From assembly GCA_023614405.1 (NCBI GenBank), contig CM042694.1, positions 351,062,010 to 351,126,009 on the forward strand: a stretch of 64,000 nucleotides of DNA. The letters run 5' to 3'. How positions within the stretch are numbered: the stretch's first letter is position 1; every line of letters begins with the position of its first letter. Below, piece after piece: positions 22,740 to 33,961 of the stretch. This DNA is from Avena insularis (Eukaryota > Streptophyta > Magnoliopsida > Poales > Poaceae). The translations under genes and the position numbers were made by a program. A model generated the notes under the pieces. It ran no database searches. It worked only from the letters and a program-made list of their open reading frames with translations, and was not told the origin of the DNA.

Positions 22740-23650
22740 AACCCGGTTCAAATGTCCATTAGGCAAAGGAGCGGGATAGAAACGCCAGCTCCAGCAATAT
22801 GTAGGTAATAAACACCACCTCTCCTAGTGAGCATTCCATAAGCTTTCAAAGTAGAGAAACCAACACATCGCTCACCTAGCACGGGTTGCAACTCACCTAG
22901 GTCGATGCCTAGGATAGTGACAAGCACAGTGATGATGCCTCCACCTATGATTGGTCCTTGGCTTTAGGAAGCTTGGTGCTCCAAGTAGCGCACAAGGATG
23001 GCGCCCAAGTTGAGTGACAAGTCGCAGTTGATGTAAACAGCCTTTGTAAGGACTAGGATGTCCTTCTTGTTGAGTCTTGTGAACTCATTACGTGCCTGCA
23101 AGGTGTTAGCAATAACATAGAACAAATAGCGAATTGCAGGATATTGAATATTCTTCCCCTTGCTCACTCTAGTAGTAAAACTCATTCCATTATAGTATTG
23201 TTCAGGGGTAGGTTCTAAGCCAGTAAAGGATGCGCGTAAGACATTAACATCATTGTTTGGCAAATTAAAACATGCGCACCATTCATCTAATGTTAAAGTG
23301 TAGTTGTTGTTCATAAGTCGGAAAGAAATAATGTCCTCTCATTGCCATTGTTTAACGGTCCTTTGCAACGAACTTAGAAATTCAATGGTTAAGTGGTGAT
23401 AAGTAGGCACATCATTGTACACAAAGTTTTACAGGCTAGCTCTATTGCAAAGTAAATTAAAGTCATCAGAAATACTGAGTTGGTTCAATATAACGGGGCA
23501 AGCCCACTTGGTGGCATTCACTTCGCGGTTCTTGATCTTGTTGAAGCGATCACGTGGGGGCTCATCCTTGAACCGTATCCCCATGCGTTCTTGAGCGGCA
23601 GCCCGAGAAGCACTAGCGGTGGCACGAGTTTGGCTCCTTGTGTTCATCAT
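22740..23650 (-). pseudogene. ATHILA ORF (post-pol ORF), broken
   Basis: Remnant of the extra ORF found downstream of pol in Athila elements (ATHILA family, role unsettled). It starts MMNTRSQTRA at 23650, continues through RFKDEPPRDRFNKIKNREV and stops near 23429. It resumes in other frames, with YTLTLDEWCACFNLPNND, NIQYPAIRYLFYVIANT and RYLEHQAS (23314-22964), and fades near 22740. Several stops and shifts make it non-functional. The 5' side has the palindromic repeat array and a possible leader intron. Confidence 0.75.
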
Positions 23651-23658
23651 CTAAAACA

Positions 23659-23871
23659 CTGAAGAAAGACAAAAATAAAACTTTTTGATCCAACAACAGT
23701 AAGTATTATATATTTCTCATCAAAGCACACTAAAGAATCTCCTCAAAATAATAATCTAGGCAAGAGAATCATGGCAATTGGTTCATAGTAGGTCTCACCC
23801 TAGATTGATAATGACAATAGATCGAAGATGAATTTGCAAAAAGTAATTGGAGGATCGGAGGAGAAACATAC
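23659..23871 (-). other. Possible leader intron before ATHILA ORF
   Basis: On the minus strand a GTATG donor at 23871 and a pyrimidine-rich tract ending TTCTTCAG at 23659 define a 213-base GT-AG candidate intron. After it only eight bases remain before the ATG at 23650. Upstream (about 23990-23900) is a CT-rich, ATG-poor stretch resembling a 5' leader. This is inferred from motifs only. Confidence 0.4.
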
Positions 23872-24019
23872 CGTAGATCACTTGTGTGTGAGGAAATCGA
23901 ACGAAATTGAGTAGAGATGAACATCTCTTGAGGTTTTGAGAGAGTTTGGAGGTAGAAGAGAGAAAAAGGATTGAAGTTTTGGAGTTGGAGGTACCTTCCC
24001 GTGTGATTTTGTGGTCGGA

Positions 24020-24475
24020 CGCAACTATACGGGCGCAACTATACGGCCAGAACAATGCGTTCCTGCCGTATAGTTGGCCTTCTGTCAAAATATTAGGGTT
24101 TCCTCCTGGCGGCATAGCTATATGGCCAGAGCTATACGGCCGGAACAAAATGTTCCCGCCATATAGTTGGTCGTTAAACTGTCTGTCCCTAGGAAATGAA
24201 ATATACAAAGTCAATGATATCTATATGACCGGAACTATACGGCCGGAATTTTTATTCCCGCTGTATAGTTGGTCGTTAAACTCCCAGTATATTAGAAAAG
24301 AAATTGTACGGAGGCACTGATATCTATACGACCGGAGCTATACGGCTGGAATTTTTTATTCCCGCCATATAGTTGGTCGTTAAACTCTTAGTACATTTAA
24401 AGAAAAAAATCAATGGTAAAGATATCTATACGGTCGGAATTTTTATTCCCGTCGTATAGTTGGTCGTTAAACTCT
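24020..24475. repeat. Five palindromic repeats, 87-104 bp spacing
   Basis: Five diverged copies of the LTR palindrome unit: ctatacg(g/a)ccgga on the left arm, a short AT-rich loop, then (c/t)gtatagttgg followed by tcgttaaac. Right arms (tagttgg) start at 24071, 24164, 24266, 24370 and 24457. They lie between the protease remnant and the ATHILA ORF. Confidence 0.85.
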
Positions 24476-24765
24476 CTGTGTGCATCAAAAAAAATTTATC
24501 GAAAACTATTTCTTTTCCTGTAACTTAGTGATATACCTTGTTTATGACAGAAAATTGATAGTAAATATTGTCGACCAACAACAACATGTATATAGCAGAA
24601 TTTTAAGTACTACCTAACTGCTTCTCCTCAAATGGAGTTTTCTAGCACTCTTTATTAAACGTAAACTTAAACTAAAAACTTAAAACTTAACTCAAACCTT
24701 TATTTAACATGGGTTGCCTCCCATGGAGCACTCTTTTATGGTCAATAGTTTGACCTCAATGTTGC

Positions 24766-25469
24766 TTACTTAGGCCAAATGAGTGGAACACCCACTCCAA
24801 AATAATTGGCTTTCAAAGTGATGGCCTCATTTTCATCATGCTTGGCTTTCTTCTTCCTGGGGAAATGAATAATAAAAGGATCCCGTGAAGGCAATTGAAG
24901 CTTCATGTTCCCTTCATGTAGATTAATCAAAGCCTTAATAGTTCTTAAGAAAGGACGCCTAATATAATAGGAGCAGTAGCATCTTCAGGCATGTCAATAA
25001 TAAAAAAATCAATGAGAGCGAGACAACCTTTAATGTATACTAAAGTATTCTCCTTAATTCCTACAGCTTGTTTGTAGGTAGAATCTGCTAGATGCAATCT
25101 TAACTGAGTGATTTTAAAGGAGCCAAGATTTAATTTGTTAAAAAGACTCTTCGGAATTGTTGAGACGCTTGCACCTAGATCACAAAGTGCATCTATCTCA
25201 TTGGTTCCAATTTTAATCTTAATAGTAGGCTCAAATATGTCATCTAACTTCATAGGTATTTTTTCAGCAATTTGTTTATATTCTTCCTCAAGCTCACGTA
25301 CCTTAATTGCTACTTGATCAACAACGTGTTGGTACATAGCTTCCTCACTACCTTCACTTACCGAAATCTTGACGTTGATCCTTTTTACGAGATCTTCAAC
25401 GTTGTAGCTTGGTGAAGGAGCATTACTATAGTCAAGTTCTTCAGGCTCCTCCCTTTGGATTCTCATCAT
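24766..25469 (-). pseudogene. Retrotransposon aspartic protease fragment
   Basis: Athila-type pol N-terminus. The active-site region reads ALCDLGASVSTIPKSLF (DLGAS, where the family has D-S/T/L-GAS), with the partner motif ..APIILG near 24960. A frameshift there is followed by a continuing frame, RPFLRTIKALINLHEGNM, to a stop at 24766-24768. No reverse transcriptase follows, and a motif typical of the pol/ORF2 junction ('ctccatgggaggcaaccc' on the minus strand) comes next, so the rest of pol was deleted. Confidence 0.85.
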
Positions 25470-25602
25470 CTTGAGGTCTTCAACAGGATTGGGCTCAGCT
25501 TTACCTGCAAATTTAGCTAGAATCAGAGTTTGACTCTCGGTTATCTTACCTAGCTATGCTCAACAATCCTCGTTCTTTCTTGGAGAGCCTGCAAGTCATT
25601 TC

Positions 25603-26655
25603 TCAAACTAACAGCTTGGTTAGATAATTACCAATCATAGCATCATGGTTCTCCGTTATTTTAACAAGAATATTGTTTTGTTCATTTTGTGAGTCTATAA
25701 AAGACTTTAGTGTTTCTTGGAGACTACCATTACTAGTTCCCATATTATTATTAGAGTTACCTGCAGGACTAGAATAGTGTTTCTGAAAATTAGGATTATA
25801 ATTCTTCTTCCAAGCAGGGTTATAATCCTTATGAGCTATGAAGTCTATTTCTTCAATATTTGTTTCAGGTGTAGATCTTACCTTGGTTTCCTTACCTTTT
25901 ATGGCTAATATGAGCTCATCCAACTTAGCATTGAGTTCTTCATTTTCTTGTGGTGAAATAGAGTTCACCTTCTTCGTGTTTGATCTATCCACATGCCATT
26001 GGGCATGGTTGTCTTGCATATTGTCTAGCAGCTGCTTTGCTTTGGTAATATGTTTACCCATAAATGTTCCTCCAGCTGCAGTATCAAGCTTAGACTTAGA
26101 CACAGGGTTAAGAGCATTATAAAATAAATGGAGAATAAACCAGTCTTCCATCACATGACTAGGACAGTTTCTCATGCATTCTTTCATCCTCTCCCATGCA
26201 AGCGTTAGTGGCTCATGCTCTTCCTGTCTAAAACCAGTAATATTAGATCTAAGTTGCATAGTCTTTGCAGGTGGGAAAAATTTAGTCATAAATAAAGAAG
26301 TACATCCCACCCATGTAATAGTATTTCTAGGCAAAGATAGCAACCATTCTTTTGCTCTTCCTCTAAGAGAGAAAGGAAATAGAAGCAATTTGACTGCATC
26401 AGGGTCAGCGTCTTTTATACGCATCATATCACAAATTTTAGTGAAAGTATTCAAGTAAATACCTGTGTCTTCAATAGCAGAGCCTCCAAATTGATTCTGT
26501 TGAACCAAGCTTAAATAATGGGGCTTAATTTCATAGTCATCAGCAGCAATTGCTGGCTGAGTAATAGGAGTACGCAAATAATCATTGTTGGGAGCAGCAA
26601 ACTCCTCAAGCTTTTTTTCAGCCATATTTCCTATGTTTTGGGTTTTCTTAAACAA
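25603..26655 (-). CDS. Athila-type gag (retrotransposon)
   Basis: Open frame of 350 residues encoding the structural gag of the Athila element. Recognisable blocks are KLLLFPFSLRGRAKEWLLSL (residues about 90-110), FMTKFFPPAKTMQLRSNI, a WERMKECMRNCPSH block and LDTAAGGTFMGK, the order seen in Athila gags. The C-terminal third is Asn-rich without a clear zinc knuckle. It is the least damaged frame of the element but is separated from the protease by a stop/shift at about 25470-25600. Confidence 0.85.
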   Translation of the reverse strand: MFKKTQNIGNMAEKKLEEFAAPNNDYLRTPITQPAIAADDYEIKPHYLSLVQQNQFGGSAIEDTGIYLNTFTKICDMMRIKDADPDAVKLLLFPFSLRGRAKEWLLSLPRNTITWVGCTSLFMTKFFPPAKTMQLRSNITGFRQEEHEPLTLAWERMKECMRNCPSHVMEDWFILHLFYNALNPVSKSKLDTAAGGTFMGKHITKAKQLLDNMQDNHAQWHVDRSNTKKVNSISPQENEELNAKLDELILAIKGKETKVRSTPETNIEEIDFIAHKDYNPAWKKNYNPNFQKHYSSPAGNSNNNMGTSNGSLQETLKSFIDSQNEQNNILVKITENHDAMIGNYLTKLLV

Positions 26656-26800
26656 AGAATTATAATAGTAAAAGCAGGAATTTAAAGGCTAACTAATTTT
26701 TTTGGTTTATCAAATAAAGACTGAAAGCAAACTAACAAAATTAAAAACAAGAATTAAAACTAGCAAGGTTCCTAATAACCTTACCAGGGTAGATATTGCT

Positions 26801-26818
26801 TCCCCAGCAATGGCGCCA
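26801..26818 (-). other. Primer-binding site, tRNA-Asp type
   Basis: Minus strand TGGCGCCATTGCTGGGGA, ten bases after the 5' LTR. It matches the complement of the 3' end of plant tRNA-Asp with two transitions. Confidence 0.85.
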
Positions 26819-26828
26819 GAAAAAGGGT

Positions 26829-28096
26829 TAATACCTTCGATCCGGATTACGGATGTAGTATAGCTTCTTTTTCCCTAGTAGACCTAGGTTATCGAATCCT
26901 TAGGAAGCGAATGCATAGTGAAGTTACCTTAACAGACCTTCGGGAGTTTTAGATTCCTTTTGTGTTTTTTCTGGACCAAGAGCTTGCGTCTTTTTGTTAT
27001 TGTCGATGATGGAGAGAGAGGGCCTAGGGCGTTCGGTTTCACCTGTAGTTGTGCAAAACATCTGATGGAAATAAAAGATAGAAATAAAGTATGCATGTAC
27101 TTGTTAGAGCAAGATAAATTATATGTGGGCAGTGCATCCATAATTGCTATTGCCTCCGCAACCGCTTATAGCAATAGCCTACTAGTCTCATCCATAGAAG
27201 AAAGAGAACTAATGATATGCATAGTGATGTCACCATTAATCCCAAGTGAATCCCTCACATACAGCCGTACTACCCCTTCTGTCACTGGGGTTCCCAACCT
27301 GCAGATCAGTCATTACTCATACTCCCTATACCTAGCTCAACCCTCGGGGTATTGGGTACCTGACAAGTCCTTGGATTGAGGCAAGAGAGGATACAATAAT
27401 CATCATGTCATACAAACTATTACACGATCCCATCTATGATAAATAGCATGCACAATTGCTACATGGCTAGGCCGAAGCCCTTAGCCCAAGGAAAATTACT
27501 CACACATAGAGATGAGATCAATATTCATAAACATTGTAATGAAAATCATAAGATTGATAGCAATAGTCTTACAAGGTCGCCAATCGAAGAAGAGATCTAC
27601 TATTACAAGTGGTGGAATATGGCTATGGAGATGGAGAAGGGTTTTGAGATCTGGAGGCGATTGATGATCTTTGGTAGAGACTTTTGGCAAGGTATGGCTT
27701 CTAGGGGCCTGTTTTCTCGTCGTCCGAGGCTTCTTTATATAGGGGTTCCTTCACGAAAGTTGTTTTGTTTGACCTAACGGTGCCGGTGCCAACTATACGA
27801 CCAGAGCTATACGACCGGAATTTTGCTCCGGTCGTATAGTTGGTCGTTAAATCGTCTGCCTCCGCTTTACGGCTCCTAGTTTCTTCTGGTTGTTAGAAAT
27901 CTCGTACCTTTAACTTTAATGTAGTGATTCCCATCTTCAAATGACATTATCTACGCATGAAAAATATGAAAGAAAGGATTGCATACCCCTATGAATATTA
28001 GGCATTAGTGGCAGGGTTTAGAGAGATATTTCATCATAAGTATGAATAATATCTAGTTTAAATATGGACATAGATGGCTATATTTCAGAGCCATCA
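26829..28096 (-). repeat. 5' LTR of Athila element
   Basis: 1,268 bp. On the minus strand it starts TGATGGCTCTG and ends GGTATTA (mutated CA). It has TATATAAAG at 27741-27733 on the minus strand and the palindrome (arms 27789-27807 and 27825-27843, one mismatch) about 50-110 bases upstream of it. Confidence 0.9.
27733..27741 (-). promoter_or_regulatory. LTR TATA box
   Basis: TATATAAAG on the minus strand, with the conserved palindrome just upstream and a GC-richer leader downstream. This is the likely start of the element's genomic RNA. Confidence 0.6.
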
Positions 28097-29360
28097 GAGT
28101 CCTAATAATAAAAAAATTGTGTTATATTATAAAAAAAACTAAACAGTTGTAGCAAAAAAGTGCTATTGTAGCAAAAAAACTAACACTATTAGAGACTCCC
28201 CAGATATCTATTAGCAAAAAAATGTACTACTGTAGCAAAATCACAGAATGGTTGATGCAAAATCGCATAGCGTCGGTAGCAAAAACATCAGGCGCAAAGT
28301 AGCAACCATGGCGGTTGTCGATAGCAACATCGCTTGATGTATGTACCAACGTTAGTGCCCGTCGGTAGCAATGTCGGTTCCCTATGGTAGCACATCATCG
28401 CCTGGCTCCTTGCAGCTAGGGGTGAGGGGGCGATCCTCCTTCAGGATCTCCCGGCGACATGCTAGGGGCACGCCGATGGTGCTCTCCAGGTGACACGCCG
28501 AGAGGTCGCGGCAACAAGCAAAGTCAACGATGAGTTCAGACACCGGCGAGCACCATGAGAAGCTATAGAGAGGGGTTGGTGCCATGGGAGGCAGTGGAGC
28601 AGGCAAGCTCAATGGGGAGACAGCCGTCATTGTTGATAGCCTTCCGCTGGAGCACGTGCGCTAGGGCTCGTGGTCGTGGAGGAGTTTGGGGCAGAGGAAG
28701 GCGTCCAACAACGGGAGCACTAGGAGGGTGCGACGCTGGGGTGGCGCACATGAGCTACGTATCGGGGGTGGTTGTGGTGGAGACAAAAGACATACGATAG
28801 GAAGGAGAAGGAAGCAGACCTGATATGCCAGCGGTGGTCGCGTGCAAGCGTGCTGACCCGGGGAATCGATCATTTGCCTTACATGTTTGATTACACAACT
28901 TGTTTGACCCTTTTTTCATAAACCGAAACCATGATATGTTTTCGCAAATCAATGTTTGGGGCAATGATTTGCACACAATATAAAACTCGTCTTTAGCTGC
29001 CTTGAAACCATGGATGGGTCCAGTAATTTAATTTTGCGTGTTCAAATTCTAACCAACACAAAGCATGACTTGAAAAAAAGTAAATGGGCTCTCTGACAAC
29101 TCTGCTATTTGCTAATGTGAGGTTTTGAACTCGATTTAGACAATGAAACATGCTAAGAAATGCCACAAATTGATATTTTTGTTCACAGTATAATTTATAT
29201 GAATCTTTTTGTAGTTTTTTGGGGTGTTCATATGCACACCCTTGACCAATAGTAGATCCATCCATGTTACTAATTAGGCAGTTGGGCCCGATGATAGGAG
29301 GAACCCGAACCCACCATGGAATGTATGGTTAGACCAGTTTGAGATCTCGTGCACAATGAA
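28097..29360. other. Unassigned DNA with tagcaa-rich segment
   Basis: 28130-28390 is studded with 'gtagcaa(a)n' motifs (about a dozen in 260 bp). 28400-28870 is GC-rich with small frames on both strands that I cannot identify. 28870-29360 is ordinary AT-rich DNA. No terminal repeats were found. Confidence 0.4.
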
Positions 29361-29369
29361 GGTCTTCCT

Positions 29370-30240
29370 CAATGTACGTTTAAACCTCATATTTGTCAAA
29401 TACTTGATAAAATATCTCTCTAGCATTGCCACTAATGACTAATTATTGCATAGATGTGCAAATCCTTTGCCTGATCTTTCTCCTTGCAGAAATATACACT
29501 TTTATGGCGAAATCTAGAGCAATTAAGGAAGAATCACAAGTTGCCAACAATCCTAAGTCAAAGAAGCCACGAAGGGGTCGTTAGACTCTTTAATGAGCAT
29601 CGGTACAAGAACGTCTCGCCCATACCATGCACCTGTATGACGCTCCTCCGCCTGGTCAACACAAGGAACTTTCATGAAGGCGCATATATGAGAAACACAT
29701 TAGAGCGACCAGAAACCCTAACACGACTCTGCAGAACACATTTAAAGCCATTTTGCATCTGGGAGAGGAGATCCACACCGCCATCACCATATCCATAGTC
29801 ATCCCTCCTCTCCATCTCCACATCATAGACATAGTCTTCTACTTGTAATCTTTATCTCATCACTATTGATGGCATTGTAAGACTATTTTCTATTTGTCTT
29901 AAGAATTTCATACAATGTTTATGATTGTTGATCTAATCATGAGTGAGTAGTTCTCATGAGCTGCAGACTGAGGGAAAGCCTCGCATCATTATGTGCATCT
30001 TCTAACTTCATAGGATACTATGTTGTGATTGAATGTTAGATTTATCCTTTGTATTCATGTTGATTGCCTCGATCTAAGGACTCATCAGGTACCCAAGACC
30101 TCGAGGATAGGCACATGTAAATAGGTGATCAACTTCTACATGTGAAACCTAGTGATAGTAAGGGGAGTACGGTAGTTGTTTTAGACTCCTTTGTGGTATA
30201 CGGCTCTACCACCTTTACCTACTCCTTAGGGTTAGGGATA
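29370..30240 (+). repeat. Diverged Athila-type LTR relic
   Basis: Plus-strand DNA similar in order to the minus strand of the LTR at 28096-26829. 'gataaaatatctctctagc' (29407) then 'attgccactaatgactaatt' match the LTR start region. 'cattgtaagactatt', 'acaatgtttatgattgttgatct' and 'tcaggtacccaagacc' (29870-30100) match its middle. It is heavily diverged, with no clear ends. Confidence 0.6.
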
Positions 30241-30429
30241 GAGTCATGGCTGTCGTCCACTCTCTCACTACACATACTATGACCTGGATGGCCACACCAA
30301 GCCTCGCTGCTTCACGAAGGAGCGTGATCTGCTCAACACAATGTGTCTGCTTATCTTGAGACTCGTGCTCGTTCTGACTCGTTGTGATCTTCTACGGTTG
30401 ACTTCACCGAGTAGGAAATTATGTGGCTC

Positions 30430-31367
30430 AAGCGAATGCTCGCTGCTTCAGGTTCTTTCTCCAATGGGTACTACTAGCTACGTGACTGATTCTTCTAGCA
30501 CTGCATGACCACCATCTTCTACACTGTCAGGTACATCCTCGTGGGTTTTGGATTGTGGAGCTTCCTTTCATATGACTTCACTTTGTCCTCTCTTTGACCT
30601 CTTGATTATCCTCTTAGTGTTCTCACTGCTGATGGTATTCCTCTTTATGTTTCTAGTCTGGTCACTCTTTCTACCTCTTCTTTTTGTGTTACTAATATTT
30701 CTCATGTTCCTCGTCTTACCATGAACCTATTTTCTGCCAGCCAGCGTACTGACTCTGGTTGTCGCATCATTCTTGAGGCCAATTCTTGTTGTGTTTAGGA
30801 TCGTCACACACATGCTTTGATTGGAGCTGGCCCTCAATGCCATGATTCTTAGGGGCTTTGGGAGTTAAACTAGCTTTGTGTTCCTTTCGTTGCCACCTTG
30901 TCTACTAGTTCTCCCACTATTGTCGCCTTTGCTACCGGTTCTTTTCAGTAGTGGCACTATCATCTAGGTGACCTTTGTGGTTCTTGTCTGTCGTCATTAG
31001 TTCATCATGGTCTTCTCGGGCCTGTCTTAGGAGACGTTTCTTTATAGTGTCAAGGTTGTAGGCTAGGGAAACAGATTTAGTTACCCCATCCTACTAGTGC
31101 ATTTGTATCTCAGCATCCTTTCGACTTAGTTCACTCTAATGTTTGGGGTCCGGATTCTTTCTCTTCAAAAGGGGGCCATCGATATTATATCATTTTTATA
31201 GATGATTTTCTCGTTACACTTGGGCTGTATTTTATGTCTTCTCATAATGAGGTTCTCTTCATATATAAGTGTTTTGCAATCATGATTCTTACTCAGTTCT
31301 CTACGCCTATTTGTGTGTTCCGTGCTGACTCTGCTGGTGAGTATGTCTCCAAGCATTTGTGTGGCAT
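30430..31367 (+). pseudogene. Ty1-copia pol relic, left part
   Basis: Badly decayed copia polyprotein. The protease block reads VLDCGASFHMTSLCPLFDL (Asp-Cys-Gly in place of DSG) near 30545. The GAG-pre-integrase area is near 30830-30890, and the integrase begins FDLVHSNVWGP with YYIIFIDDF at about 31120-31210. It ends in RADSAGEYVSKHLCG, where element X interrupts. Stops and shifts throughout. The frame resumes at 46649. Confidence 0.85.
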
Positions 31368-32775
31368 TGATGTCTACGGACTTCTATTCTTGTAGACAGT
31401 TGTTGGGCCTCCAAGTGCAGAGATTTGTAGAATAGCAGCAAGTTTTCCTTTAAGTGGATCACCCAAGGTTTATCGAACTCAGGGAGGAAGTGGTCAAAGG
31501 TATCCCCTCTCAAGCAACCCTACAATCAAGATACAAGAAGTCTCTTGTGTCCCCAACACACCCAATACACTTGTCAGGTGTATAGGTGCACTAGTTCGGC
31601 GAAGAGATAGTGAAATACAAGTGGTATAGATATAAGACAACGGTGCTAGAAAATAGCTTGATGGCGTGGAAAAGACTAAAGTAAAACTGAAATAAAGATA
31701 GAAGCAAGCAAACATGTAATAGATCTAATAGCAAACGGTTTTTCAGTGCTTAGAAACAAGGCCTAGGGATCATACTTTCACTAGTGAACACTCTCATATA
31801 AATATATTCTTCTTTATGATACTACGCTGAACTACTCTTCGGTTGGACACTCTAATCCATGGTAGCGCTATAACAGCACACCTCAAAGTTCGCTTTCCGC
31901 ATCTAGATAACCCCACACTATCACCTTGAGCACTAGATGGTTCAAACAAACACCACAATTTCATAAAGACATCCAACTCCAAATATAACTCATAACAAGT
32001 ATTTGTAATCTCTAGCCTAAGTGCCACCATGGTGTGCACACTGTCAACTTCACACACATGGGGAGAGCAGAGATCTATTAAAGCACTTGAGTAGCAAGGT
32101 AGATCTATAGATTACAAGCTCATGATCTCAATAAGATCATGCATAGAGAAAGAGAGATGAACACATAGCTAACAGTAGAACCCTTAGCCTCGAGAGAGAA
32201 CTACTCCCTCCTCATCATGGGAATCAGCAACTATGATGGAGATGGTGGTAGAGATCGATGGAGATGGCTCCGGGGCACTTCCCCTCCCGGCAGGGTGCCG
32301 GAACAGAGACTTTCTATCCCCCGAATATCCCCTTCGGTGGCGGTGGCGCTGTGGAACTTTTCATGGCTGGAGGCTTGACGATCTAGGGTTTATGCATCGG
32401 GAGGCTTCTTATAGGCGAAGAGGCAAGGTCGGTGGGCGGCCAGGGGGCCCACACCACCTGGTGGCGCGGCAGAGGCCAGCGCCACCACATGGTGTAGCAT
32501 ACATGGCCCCTCTCTGTCTCGTCTTCTGGCTCCGTGAGTCTTCCGGTAAAATATCGACTTTGGCTTTTGTCTGGTCCAATTTCGAGAATATTCATTTTCT
32601 GACTCTCCTAGAACCAAAAACGGCAGAAAACAGGCAACTGGCACTGTGGCATCTTGTTAATAGGCTAGTCAAAGAAAGTGTATAGAAATACTCCAAAGTG
32701 TGGACAAAACATAAGAAAGTAGATATAAAACAAGCATGGAACATCAAAAATTATGGATACGTTAGCAACGTATCA
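31368..32775 (-). repeat. 3' LTR of element X
   Basis: 1,408 bp. On the minus strand it starts TGATACGTTGCTAACGTATC and ends GTAGACATCA. TATA-like CTATAAGAAG (minus) lies near 32415. It holds an internal copy of the PBS/LTR junction at 31638-31663. Confidence 0.9.
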
Positions 32776-33380
32776 ACATCCCCAAGCTTAACTCCTGCTC
32801 GTCCTCAAGTAGTAAGTGATAAAAAGAAAGAATAATTTTTGAGGTGACATGCACCATCATAAACTTGATCAAAGTATTTGTAAAACATTGATAGCTGGGA
32901 TCATAGTACTTCAATCATAACATGAAAGACAAAGTTCTAACAATAAGACAAAGCAACTATGTTGCAACATGAAAAGGCACAAACAAAAGATTCATGAATA
33001 ACAATGCTTTGCAAGACGATTGTTTGTTTCACATAAATAAAGCATAATGAGAATGGTATTCAACTTGTCCCTCATAGAGTAGCAAAACATAAATGCATAT
33101 GACACCTTCAAAGTTCATCAGGGTGACTAGATACAAATAGTTTAGGAACAAGTAATATCAAAGTAATGCATCAATCAACAAGTCTTGGGACAATGCACAT
33201 AGAACTAAGAATGGCCACTATGCTCACAAAGTAGGTGCATAAAGATAGAAGGTGGAGACTCAACATAAAAGTAAAAGAAAGGCCTTCATAGAAGGAAGTA
33301 GGGATTCAAGTTTCATAAAGAGCTTCCAAAAATTATGGTACTTTTTAGCTTTTAGCTCTCATTGCCCCTATCATAAGCAT

Positions 33381-33961
33381 TGTAACATACCAAAACTTCA
33401 ATCCAAGCTTATCAAGATCTAAATCATCAAAATTTAGGGTTAACAAAAACTTTTCCAAATTAAAAATAAAAGCATTCATGTGTATGAGCATTTAATTTAA
33501 GAATTGATTTGAATTGCCATGGTTCTGTGATTCTTTGGTTGTAAAATGTTTCTTAGGTGATTTAAACATCATCTACATCATTCCCAAACTTTTACTAAAG
33601 AAAATCAAATAAAAAACAATTAAAAAGGAGGAATGGTCATTTTGACCATTTTAATCCACTACACTACTTTGGGTGTTCCTAGCACTCATTTTTTAACAGA
33701 AACAATTCATGATCTTTGCACCCCTTGATAGTACACATAATGAGGTACTAAGGCCCACCTTGTGATCTGCAAAAATCTTTCAAATGCTAATTTTAAATGA
33801 CAGTTCAAAATTGAATCTATTTCATATGGGAAGATCCCACTTTTTCAAAAACCATTCAAACAAGCTCCACTTTCAAAACCCTTGCAACCAGAGACTACCT
33901 AGCACTAGTGTAGATCACCCAAAAATTTTGAACTCAAAATTCAAAAGTTTTTCTCTTTCGG
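33381..33961 (+). repeat. Tekay LTR1, truncated
   Basis: First 581 bp of the Tekay LTR (TGTAACATAC..). It breaks within 'ctttcggccat' and joins directly to the integrase C-terminus, with two shared bases (AT) at the junction. Confidence 0.9.

Larger units (their letters stand above)
11215..28096 (-). mobile_element. Athila-type Ty3/gypsy element, non-autonomous, nested
   Basis: Old LTR element of 16.9 kb including nested insertions, minus orientation. LTRs are 26829-28096 (5') and 11215-12481 (3'). Flanking pentamers GAGAC (11210-11214) and GAGTC (28097-28101) are a target duplication with one mismatch. The PBS is of tRNA-Asp type (26801-26818) and the purine tract is at 12482-12494. Coding order on the minus strand: gag (26655-25603), protease (25469-24766), five palindromic repeats (about 24020-24475), ATHILA ORF (23650-22740). 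Reverse transcriptase, RNase H and integrase are absent. Later insertions include the solo LTR at 12970-17024 and LTR-like DNA at about 18.0-22.7 kb. Confidence 0.9.
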
